NCBI GenBank assembly: GCA_018396795.1
Contig: JAGTRH010000101.1
Location: 1-5,381, forward strand
Direction of reading: 5' to 3'
Origin: Candidatus Bathyarchaeota archaeon
GTDB taxonomy: Archaea > Thermoproteota > Bathyarchaeia > Bathyarchaeales > B26-1
DNA: 5,381 nucleotides
Part shown: piece after piece, positions 1 through 5,114 of the stretch
Numbering within the stretch: the first letter of the stretch is position 1
How the letters are laid out: every line of letters starts with the position of its first letter
The notes under the pieces: generated by a model
What the model was told of the DNA's origin: nothing
Databases searched by the model: none
What the model saw: the letters and a program-made list of their open reading frames with translations, nothing else
Program-made: the position numbers and the translations under genes

Positions 1-150
1 AAAAAAAGCACGCATTACAAATATTCTGATGAATGCTTCAGCGCCATAATAGAGGGGTATGAAGAGGTTATGGGCGGCGAGACTACGAGAGATGTTTTAA
101 ATAGAATTAAAGAAATAGAAAAGAGGGGTCGATATATAACAGAAAGGTGA
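1..150 (+). CDS. bud32: C-terminal end of Bud32-type Kae1-associated kinase (partial)
   Basis: The reading frame is open from the window edge and ends at TGA 148-150, giving 49 residues that end in RGRYITER. I identify it from the archaeal Bud32 tail as I remember it: a final helix with a GYEEV-like stretch (here residues 19-23), then a VLNRIKEIEKRGRY segment matching the R-x-RGR basic tail of Bud32/PRPK kinases. Bud32 is the small atypical kinase/ATPase of the KEOPS complex, which works with Kae1 in making t6A on ANN-decoding tRNAs in the cytoplasm. The catalytic lobes lie outside the window, so a separate Bud32 and a Kae1-Bud32 fusion cannot be told apart. It is followed after 7 nt by the HAM1 gene, whose ribosome binding site contains its stop codon. 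Identification rests on a short tail and on context. Confidence 0.72.
   Translation, partial: KKSTHYKYSDECFSAIIEGYEEVMGGETTRDVLNRIKEIEKRGRYITER
145..150 (+). promoter_or_regulatory. Ribosome binding site AGGTGA overlapping the bud32 stop
   Basis: AGGTGA is complementary to the archaeal 16S 3' end (ATCACCTCC) and lies 7 nt before the TTG at 158. The last three bases are the stop codon of bud32. This decides the non-ATG start of the downstream gene and suggests translational coupling of the two genes. Confidence 0.7.
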
Positions 151-157
151 ACTGAGA

Positions 158-754
158 TTGCCGCTGGATGCATGCTTTCCATATGGAAAATTAATTTTCT
201 TCGCAACTGGAAATCTACATAAGTTTAATGAAGCTAGAAGAGTTCTGGCAGAGTATGGTATATCTGCGGCAATGCTTAAGGTGAAAACTCTGGAAATTCA
301 GGATAGCGACATAGAAAATATTGCGAAAATAAGCGCACTAAATGTCGTTCACGAAGCCAATCTGCCTGTAATAGTTGAGGATGCTGGTCTCTTTGTGGAG
401 ATGCTAAATGGTTTTCCTGGGCCATACTCCTCATATGTCTATAAGACAATAGGCGTTAGTGGATTACTTAGGCTTCTGGAGGGTGTAGATAACCGTAAAG
501 CCCACTTTAAGTCCGTAGTTGCCTTTTGTGACCCAAGTGGTCAGATAAAATGTTTTCAAGGTGTAGTTGAGGGAAGAATTTCCAGAGAGCCTAGAGGTTG
601 CGGAGGCTTTGGATTTGATCCAATATTTGAGCCCAATGAGCAGCTTAATAAAACCTTTGCTGAAATGAATGCTGAAGAGAAGAATAGATTTTCGCACCGT
701 GCGAAAGCCATGAGAGCTTTCGCCGAGTGGTATAGGGGTTTGCGGAGACTATAA
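158..754 (+). CDS. Non-canonical purine NTP pyrophosphatase (HAM1/RdgB family)
   Basis: The 198-residue protein is a HAM1/RdgB/ITPase-family enzyme, which hydrolyses dITP/ITP and XTP to the monophosphate plus pyrophosphate and keeps deaminated purines out of nucleic acids. Visible motifs in order are FATGN at residues 15-19 followed by HKF (phosphate-binding loop), VEDAGL at 73-78, FPGPYS at 86-91, GFGFDPIF at 150-157 (base recognition) and SHRAKA at 179-184 near the end. The length is close to the family norm, with about ten extra residues before the first strand. TTG at 158 is the only usual start codon in frame before the ATGN motif; the next in-frame ATG is residue 39, inside the fold. 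AGGTGA at 145-150 supports TTG. The gene follows bud32 by 7 nt and is probably in the same transcript. Confidence 0.95.
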   Translation: MPLDACFPYGKLIFFATGNLHKFNEARRVLAEYGISAAMLKVKTLEIQDSDIENIAKISALNVVHEANLPVIVEDAGLFVEMLNGFPGPYSSYVYKTIGVSGLLRLLEGVDNRKAHFKSVVAFCDPSGQIKCFQGVVEGRISREPRGCGGFGFDPIFEPNEQLNKTFAEMNAEEKNRFSHRAKAMRAFAEWYRGLRRL

Positions 755-763
755 AACCAAAAA

Positions 764-774
764 GTATATTTTTA
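764..774 (+). promoter_or_regulatory. Probable TATA box for the L40e gene
   Basis: An AT-rich element, TATATTTTTA, is preceded by the purine-rich AACCAAAAAG, as expected for an archaeal BRE/TATA pair. It lies about 45 nt before the L40e start, so transcription would begin near 795 with a leader of about 20 nt. The same T-run could also help end the HAM1 transcript. This is a sequence call only. Confidence 0.5.
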
Positions 775-816
775 TCCACTCATCCTTGTTGATTAACAAT
801 TCAAGAGTTGGTAATG

Positions 817-978
817 ATGCCAATAGTGGATCCGTTAAAGAGGAGCATAGCGCAAAGAAAGAGGCTCTACATGAAAATATGCAGAGATTGCGGAGTTAGA
901 AATGCTCCGACAGCTGAAAAATGCAGGAAATGTAGGAGCAGAAACCTAAGATGGAAGAAGAGGGAAAAGACTCGATAA
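817..978 (+). CDS. rpl40e: Large-subunit ribosomal protein eL40 (L40e), 53 aa zinc ribbon
   Basis: This short gene encodes a basic protein beginning MPIVDPLKRSIAQRK and carrying a C-x2-C-x10-C-x2-C zinc ribbon: with the first Met at 814 the cysteines are residues 23, 26, 37 and 40. The MP-x-x-DP-x-K opening, the K-I/V-C-R-x-C-G ribbon and the K-C-R-K-C / NLR-x-KK ending match what I know of crenarchaeal L40e, a structural protein of the 50S subunit. Two ATGs are adjacent (814 and 817). I prefer 817 because it yields the family's MP- start, but 814 adds only one Met. The upstream ribosome binding site is weak (GGT at 810-812), compatible with a short leader from the TATA box near 764. It is transcribed toward the convergent regulator gene, with a T-run at 1034-1039 between them. 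Confidence 0.93.
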   Translation: MPIVDPLKRSIAQRKRLYMKICRDCGVRNAPTAEKCRKCRSRNLRWKKREKTR

Positions 979-1028
979 AATTGAAACTTTATTTAGTATA
1001 ATCACTACTCTTCTCTTATGTTTGCGGC

Positions 1029-1040
1029 CCTTCTTTTTTG
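1029..1040 (+). terminator. Poly-T terminator after L40e
   Basis: CCCTTCTTTTTTG contains six consecutive T (1034-1039), about 55 nt after the L40e stop and just before the end of the convergent gene. Archaeal RNA polymerase commonly stops at such U-runs without a required hairpin. The call rests on the T-run and its position. Confidence 0.5.
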
Positions 1041-1053
1041 CTTGATAATAAAT

Positions 1054-1809
1054 TTAGTTTAACCTGAGGATTACCTCAACTTGGCAATCTGATGGAGCCT
1101 TTATCTTTTTTATCCAGGAGTCTCCAACAGCGATCATTGCAAATATTCCCGCAACTTCAGACCTCGCTTTATAAACGAGATTTAATAGAGCGTTTTGGGT
1201 TTCACCGCTTTTCACGATATCATCAACTATTAAAACGCTATCGCGCTTCTTAATGGACTCTCTTGGAATGTAAAGAGTCAAAGTATAGCCTGAATCACTT
1301 AAAACGTATGTTTCTTCTAGGAATGAGGTAACCCCAACCTCCTTATTTGTTTTTGCGACAACTAAGTTGACACCTAGGGCGTTAGCAACCATGGTTGCAA
1401 GTGGAACACCGTCAACAGCTGCGGTTAAAACCTTTGTTATCCTCTTTCCAGCAAACCTTGCTATCGCATAATTTGCAGCCTGCCTAAGAAGGATTATATC
1501 CCCAATAAGGAGTGTATTGTCAAAATACCCTTCATCGTTAAACTTAAGCCTCCTTCTAAACTCGTTCTCTAATCCAACAATCTTCGATAGGGCGTTCCAG
1601 AGCTGGCGTGCTCTATCCTTATTTGGGAGAACATGCCCTTTAGCGTACCTACTTAAAACAGTCACAGGGAGATCGGTTTTGGCGGCTAGTTCCCTATAAG
1701 TATAGTATCTTTTAGCCGTTCTGAGCAACTCAACTGTTGCTAAACGGAATTTAAGATCCTCAGCGTGAGTTGAAGCCTTAATCTCATCATATGTTAAATC
1801 CTGAAACAT
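1054..1809 (-). CDS. HTH-phosphoribosyltransferase fusion, putative transcriptional regulator
   Basis: The 251-residue protein has two parts. Residues about 35-75 look like an XRE-type helix-turn-helix (YTYRELAAK, then VTVLSRYAKGHVLP). Residues about 95-250 form a type I phosphoribosyltransferase domain with the signature PRPP loop VLIVDDIVKSGET at 192-204 (tandem Asp 196-197) and a VDGVPLATMVA segment at 132-142. This architecture recalls Bacillus PurR and the haloarchaeal PyrE-like regulator GfcR, where the PRT domain acts as a PRPP or nucleotide sensor; the acidic pair is intact, so catalysis cannot be excluded. I infer a DNA-binding regulator of nucleotide or related metabolism. Start ATG (complement of 1807-1809) is preceded by AGGAAGTGA with 7-nt spacing. 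It is monocistronic as far as visible, convergent with L40e and divergent from the gene at 2176. The ligand is unknown. Confidence 0.85.
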   Translation of the reverse strand: MFQDLTYDEIKASTHAEDLKFRLATVELLRTAKRYYTYRELAAKTDLPVTVLSRYAKGHVLPNKDRARQLWNALSKIVGLENEFRRRLKFNDEGYFDNTLLIGDIILLRQAANYAIARFAGKRITKVLTAAVDGVPLATMVANALGVNLVVAKTNKEVGVTSFLEETYVLSDSGYTLTLYIPRESIKKRDSVLIVDDIVKSGETQNALLNLVYKARSEVAGIFAMIAVGDSWIKKIKAPSDCQVEVILRLN

Positions 1810-1816
1810 AAATCGT

Positions 1817-1825
1817 TCACTTCCT
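1817..1825 (-). promoter_or_regulatory. Ribosome binding site for the HTH-PRTase gene
   Basis: On the - strand the bases read AGGAAGTGA, one mismatch from the ideal AGGAGGTGA, ending 7 nt before the ATG. This is the same spacing as at the TTG start of the HAM1 gene and supports the assigned start. Confidence 0.6.
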
Positions 1826-1895
1826 CATTTTTAGGTTTCAGTCAACTGGCTGATGTTTTTAGGGTTAAAAACAATTATTCTAATTTTATTTTTTG

Positions 1896-1906
1896 TATTT
1901 TTTATA
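1896..1906 (-). promoter_or_regulatory. Probable TATA box of the HTH-PRTase gene
   Basis: On the - strand the bases read TATAAAAAATA. Transcription would start around 1875, giving a leader of roughly 65 nt. Other A/T-rich stretches nearby (for example 1881-1891) are weaker candidates. Confidence 0.45.
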
Positions 1907-2080
1907 GTAGTTCGGAAACAATTCCTCTAAAATGGAGCAAGAATAAATGGAGAAGTCCGAGTTAAGAGATATTTTTGAGATTTGATTTACAGTTAGGGTT
2001 ATAACATGGAGATGTTTGGCTGTAGAAGACAAAAAATCAATTTCAAGGATGAGGAGAATTTTATTAAATCATTTATGAAG

Positions 2081-2092
2081 ATATATTTATAA
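2081..2092 (+). promoter_or_regulatory. Probable TATA box for the small protein gene at 2176
   Basis: ATATATTTATAA is the best TATA-like element upstream of the + strand gene. The predicted start of transcription is near 2111-2115, giving a leader of about 60-85 nt that would begin at the GGAGG-like sequence. A 10-bp palindrome directly follows the element. Confidence 0.5.
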
Positions 2093-2146
2093 GCATGCTT
2101 GAAAAGAAAAAAGGAGGAATATATTTTCGCCTAAAGTGACCGTGAG

Positions 2147-2158
2147 CTCCTCGAGGAG
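2147..2158. repeat. Perfect 12-bp palindrome CTCCTCGAGGAG
   Basis: The 12 bases equal their own reverse complement and lie in the leader of the downstream gene, 18-29 nt before the ATG at 2176. The left arm can also pair with the AGGAG at 2112-2116. It could be an operator half-site pair or an RNA element; the function is not shown. Confidence 0.5.
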
Positions 2159-2175
2159 AAAACGTTTAAATCAGC

Positions 2176-2631
2176 ATGAAGGGTGTATGTGATCTCATGG
2201 GCGGCGAAGAAAGTTCGGGTAGAAGAAGTAGGGTTAGGGTCATTTATAGGCCAGCTAAAGAAATAGTTATACTTGATTACTTCCAGTTTTCCAGGGATGC
2301 GTTGGATCAAATGTTCGCTAGGCTGCTGCACTCAGGCATGCCAGTTATGGCACAGTGGGCTGAAGGTTTAATTTTCATTTATTTCCCATTGGCACCGGAT
2401 TCTGATGAATTAATGGAGAATTATCTTAAAGGGAGAGTTTTCTGGAGCTCTGTTAGTTTCGCTTTAATGCCGAAGTACTCGCCCTCAATTAAAGTTGGTG
2501 GCTTAGAGATACCTGTCTTGGACGTCTCAAGCCACCCAGTACTGGTGGAGGTTGCGAGGTGGCTCAAGAAGCATGCTAAGCCGGATGTGAAGACTGAAAC
2601 TGGTATTTTGAGAGGGAATCAAATAACATAA
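2176..2631 (+). CDS. Unrecognised small alpha/beta protein upstream of the tungstoenzyme
   Basis: I do not recognise this 151-residue protein. From the sequence it looks soluble, alternating strands and helices: strands near residues 19-25 (RVRVIYR) and 29-35, a helix at about 39-53, a hydrophobic strand at 64-70 (GLIFIYF), a helix at 75-85, strands at 92-98 and 105-115, and a final helix at 121-135 before a polar tail. There are no Cys clusters, no signal peptide and no clear membrane segment. The upstream frame is closed by a stop at 2167-2169, so the start is ATG 2176 or ATG 2197. The second (144 aa, starting MGGEESSG) may be better, as GTGAT at 2189-2193 precedes it while 2176 lacks a ribosome binding site. 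The stop is 65 nt before the oxidoreductase start, in the same direction, but a separate TATA box intervenes. Its role may be accessory to that enzyme or unrelated. Confidence 0.72.
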   Translation: MKGVCDLMGGEESSGRRSRVRVIYRPAKEIVILDYFQFSRDALDQMFARLLHSGMPVMAQWAEGLIFIYFPLAPDSDELMENYLKGRVFWSSVSFALMPKYSPSIKVGGLEIPVLDVSSHPVLVEVARWLKKHAKPDVKTETGILRGNQIT

Positions 2632-2641
2632 AAAGCGAAAT

Positions 2642-2650
2642 AATATAAAT
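2642..2650 (+). promoter_or_regulatory. Probable TATA box (with BRE) of the oxidoreductase gene
   Basis: AATATAAAT, preceded by the purine-rich AAAAAGCGAAAT as a possible BRE, lies about 50 nt before the TTG start. The predicted start of transcription is near 2672, leaving a leader of about 25 nt that would consist almost entirely of the inverted repeat at 2676-2690. Confidence 0.6.
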
Positions 2651-2675
2651 ACAAGTTTCACCTTAATTTTTTAAA

Positions 2676-2690
2676 TCCTCCATAGGAGGA
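2676..2690 (+). promoter_or_regulatory. Inverted repeat containing the ribosome binding site of the oxidoreductase gene
   Basis: TCCTCC-ata-GGAGGA is a perfect 6-bp inverted repeat with a 3-nt loop. The right arm, GGAGG at 2685-2689, is the Shine-Dalgarno sequence; it lies 7 nt before TTG 2697 and 4 nt before TTG 2694. In RNA the left arm could cover the ribosome binding site; in DNA the dyad could be an operator just after the start of transcription. Confidence 0.6.
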
Positions 2691-2696
2691 ATATTG

Positions 2697-4550
2697 TTGT
2701 TTGGCTATGCTGGTAGAATTTTAAGAATGAATTTATCGACTGGAAGGACTGCAACAGAACCGTTAAAGGAGGATTTGGCTAAGAAGTATATTGGCGGCAT
2801 AGGTTTAGGTATTCGCCTATTGATTGACAACTCTGAGCCCGGCATCGACCCACTTAGCCCGGAAAATCCACTAATTCTCACAACAGGGCCATTTAGTGGG
2901 ACAGTTGCTCCAACGGGCGGCAATGGGCACGCTTTTGTCGCTAAATCCCCATTAACAAACGGCGTTGGTGAAGCTAAATCTCATGGGTTCTTCGGCGCCG
3001 AACTTAAAAGGGCTGGCTACGATGCAGTTATATTCGAAGGTAAAGCTGAGAAACCAGTCTACGTTTGGATAGATGATGATAGTGTTCAAATGATGGACGC
3101 GAAACATTTATGGGGTAAATCACCGCAGGAGACAGAGGACATTATAAGAGAGGAGCTTGGAGATTACTATATTCGCGTGGCAGCAATAGGCTTAGCTGGA
3201 GAAAAACTCTCGCGCATTGCCTGTATAATTAATGATAAGACTAGGGCTGCTGGAAGATGCGGTTTAGGAGCTGTTATGGGTTCAAAGAATTTAAAGGCTA
3301 TAGCTGTTAGAGGCACGAAAGATGTCCAAGTTGCTAAACCCGACGAGTTTCTAGAATTTGTTAAAGTTATTCATGAGAGAATGAAGGGGCCGGCTACTGT
3401 CAAGTATAGGACGCTTGGAACGCCTCAAAACGTTTTAGTTCACAATTCGCTTGGCTGTCTGCCAACAAGAAACTTTACAAACGCGGTCTTTGAGGGGGCT
3501 GAGAAGGTTAGCGGGGAATACTTGAATATGCGTTTTGTAACAAAAATTATTGGATGCTCTTCATGCGCTATGCGCTGTGAGCATATTGCTGTTGTACCTG
3601 AGGGCCCCTATAAAGGAACCATGGCGAGGGTTGAGTATGAGCCTCTCTGGGCATTTGGTCCCCATTGTGGTGTAGATAGGATGGACGCTATAATTAAGGC
3701 CATTGATTTATGCAACTATTATGGTGTCGACTCCATATCTGCTGGCAATATTGTGGGCTTTGCAATGGACTGTTATGAAAATGGTATATTAAGTAGAGAG
3801 GATACTGGAGGGTTAGATTTAAGGTTTGGTAATGCCGAAGCGATGGTTAAGCTTGTTGAGATGATGGGTAGGCGTGAAGGATTAGGTAACATACTGGCTG
3901 AGGGTGTTAAAAGGGCTGCTGAAATGATTGGTAAAGGCGCTGAGAAATATGCGAACCATATTAAGGGTCTCGAAATGACGGGATATGACATAAGAGGGTT
4001 AAAAACAGCTGCTGTTGGCTATGCGGTATCATTTAGAGGTGCTGACCACAATAGGCATGGAGCATACTCGTTAGACATAGCTGGAAAGGTTGATAGATTC
4101 AAGTTTGAGAAAGGCAGGTCTAAGCTTGTAATTGAAATAGAGGATCTCTACGCGATAATCGACTCGCTGATTGTCTGTAAATTCTCTAGAGGAGTTTATT
4201 ATAAGGGATTTGAGGATCTAGCCAAATACTATGCACTTGTAACCGGAACTGAGATGACCGCTGAAGAGTTAAAGCAGACTGGTGAGAGAATAAGCAACTT
4301 GGCAAGATTATATAATATTAGAGAGGGCCTCACGAGGAAAGATGATCATCTACCAATCAAAGTTATGACAACACCTATACCTGATGAAACCGTTTCCAAG
4401 GGAAGCTACATAACTCAAGAGGAGCTAGACTTCATGCTCGACGACTACTACGCGAATAGAGGCTGGACTAGGGAGGGCGTCCCAACGCTAGAGAAGCTTA
4501 ATGAACTAGGCCTAAAGGATTTAGCCCATATAGTTAAAAGCAAGCTTTAA
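2697..4550 (+). CDS. aor: Aldehyde:ferredoxin oxidoreductase-family tungstoenzyme, catalytic subunit
   Basis: This is a member of the AOR family, cytoplasmic enzymes with a tungsto-bis-pterin and one [4Fe-4S] cluster that oxidise aldehydes to carboxylic acids and reduce ferredoxin. Numbering from TTG 2694 (618 aa), the N-terminal domain opens GYAGRILRMNLSTG and continues with GPFSGT at 65-70. The pterin-binding RCGLGAVMGSKNLKAI lies at 188-203. Cluster ligands are Cys288, Cys291, Cys295 (C-x2-C-x3-C) and Cys495, close to Pyrococcus AOR positions 288, 291, 295 and 494. Glu314 and His452 are candidate active-site residues. TTG 2697 is preferred because GGAGG then sits 7 nt upstream, as in the ferredoxin gene; TTG 2694 adds one residue. 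The length fits AOR/FOR (about 605-620). The polyferredoxin gene 44 nt downstream is its likely partner. Substrate cannot be told from sequence; the nearest relatives may be WOR5-like, and molybdenum use is possible. Confidence 0.95.
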   Translation: MFGYAGRILRMNLSTGRTATEPLKEDLAKKYIGGIGLGIRLLIDNSEPGIDPLSPENPLILTTGPFSGTVAPTGGNGHAFVAKSPLTNGVGEAKSHGFFGAELKRAGYDAVIFEGKAEKPVYVWIDDDSVQMMDAKHLWGKSPQETEDIIREELGDYYIRVAAIGLAGEKLSRIACIINDKTRAAGRCGLGAVMGSKNLKAIAVRGTKDVQVAKPDEFLEFVKVIHERMKGPATVKYRTLGTPQNVLVHNSLGCLPTRNFTNAVFEGAEKVSGEYLNMRFVTKIIGCSSCAMRCEHIAVVPEGPYKGTMARVEYEPLWAFGPHCGVDRMDAIIKAIDLCNYYGVDSISAGNIVGFAMDCYENGILSREDTGGLDLRFGNAEAMVKLVEMMGRREGLGNILAEGVKRAAEMIGKGAEKYANHIKGLEMTGYDIRGLKTAAVGYAVSFRGADHNRHGAYSLDIAGKVDRFKFEKGRSKLVIEIEDLYAIIDSLIVCKFSRGVYYKGFEDLAKYYALVTGTEMTAEELKQTGERISNLARLYNIREGLTRKDDHLPIKVMTTPIPDETVSKGSYITQEELDFMLDDYYANRGWTREGVPTLEKLNELGLKDLAHIVKSKL

Positions 4551-4582
4551 TAACAGCGTTAACAAACTGAAATTAAGTTGAT

Positions 4583-4587
4583 GGAGG
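4583..4587 (+). promoter_or_regulatory. Ribosome binding site GGAGG of the polyferredoxin gene
   Basis: GGAGG lies 7 nt before ATG 4595. The spacer after the oxidoreductase gene has no clear TATA box, so the two genes are probably on one transcript with independent initiation of translation. No complementary CTCC arm is present here, unlike at 2676-2690. Confidence 0.7.
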
Positions 4588-4594
4588 AAATGTT

Positions 4595-5113
4595 ATGTCG
4601 CATATACATGCAAGAAAGTTCGTTTCAGCCGACCCGGAGAAGTGTGTTGGCTGCAGCGTCTGCGAATACATATGCTCATTTGAGAAGGAGAAGGCTTTTA
4701 ACCCATTAAAGTCGCGTATAAGAGTTGTTAGATTAGATACCGTTGTAAACATGTCCCTTGCATGCAGGTTATGTGAGGACGCCCCATGCGTTGCAGCATG
4801 CCCACGTGACGCGCTGAAGCAATCTGAAGAGACGGGCATAATCCTGGTTGATGAAGACAAATGCAACGGCTGCGGGTGGTGTATTGAGGCGTGCGATTAT
4901 GGTGCCATTATGCTCCACCCGGATAAAAAAGTTGTTTTCGTATGTGATACATGCGATGGAAACCCCAAGTGTGTAGAATGGTGTCCAGAGAAGGCCTTAG
5001 ACTATATAACTAAGGATGTTTTAGCCCAGAAATCGAGGATAACCGCAGTAAAGAAACTATTCCAAGAAGTATTAAGATCCTCATCTTCTTTGATTTCCAC
5101 TAGGACAGCTTAA
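4595..5113 (+). CDS. Four-cluster [4Fe-4S] polyferredoxin, probable electron-transfer subunit of the oxidoreductase
   Basis: The 172-residue protein has 16 cysteines that fit four [4Fe-4S] clusters: C17-x2-C20-x2-C23-x3-C27; C57-x2-C60-x4-C65-x3-C69; C90-x2-C93-x2-C96-x3-C100; and C117-x2-C120-x5-C126-x3-C130. This is the DmsB/HycB-type fold, in which clusters form a wire between a catalytic subunit and a redox partner. There is no Tat or Sec signal, so it should be cytoplasmic. Its size (about 19 kDa) and its place 44 nt after the tungstoenzyme gene match the small subunit of Pyrococcus WOR5 and resemble Aromatoleum AorA. I infer that it accepts electrons from the AOR cluster and passes them to ferredoxin or another acceptor. 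The last 40 residues lack cysteines and look helical with a Ser-rich tail. ATG 4595 has a clear ribosome binding site. Confidence 0.93.
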   Translation: MSHIHARKFVSADPEKCVGCSVCEYICSFEKEKAFNPLKSRIRVVRLDTVVNMSLACRLCEDAPCVAACPRDALKQSEETGIILVDEDKCNGCGWCIEACDYGAIMLHPDKKVVFVCDTCDGNPKCVEWCPEKALDYITKDVLAQKSRITAVKKLFQEVLRSSSSLISTRTA

Positions 5114-5114
5114 A

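Larger units (their letters stand above)
1810..2175. other. Divergent AT-rich intergenic region (366 nt)
   Basis: No convincing gene lies here. Contents from left to right: the leader of the - strand regulator with a small dyad CAGT-ca-ACTG (1839-1848); its TATA box (1896-1906) with an adjoining CCGAAC element; an A/T-rich middle with tiny reading frames of 12 codons (1947-1985) and 28 codons (2006-2092); the + strand TATA box (2081-2092); the palindrome AAGCATGCTT (2091-2100); a Shine-Dalgarno-like AAGGAGGAA (2111-2119) with no normal start codon behind it; and the palindrome CTCCTCGAGGAG (2147-2158). The region is much longer than the other spacers in the window, which suggests a regulated divergent promoter. 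Confidence 0.6.

Noticed and set aside
1517..1699. 60-codon + strand frame opposite the HTH-PRTase gene.
   Set aside because: It is a shadow of the well-supported - strand gene and shows no domain or ribosome binding site.
1947..1985. 12-codon frame MEKSELRDIFEI with GGAG eight bases upstream.
   Set aside because: Too short to support as a gene from one sequence.
2136..2192. 18-codon frame from GTG 2136 overlapping the start of the 151-residue gene.
   Set aside because: The GTG is 18 nt from the GGAGG, too far for normal initiation, and the frame overlaps the better-supported gene; mentioned only within the leader finding.
4573..4866. 97-codon - strand frame opposite the polyferredoxin gene.
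   Set aside because: It is the antisense of a cysteine-rich gene with 16 correctly spaced cluster ligands on the other strand.
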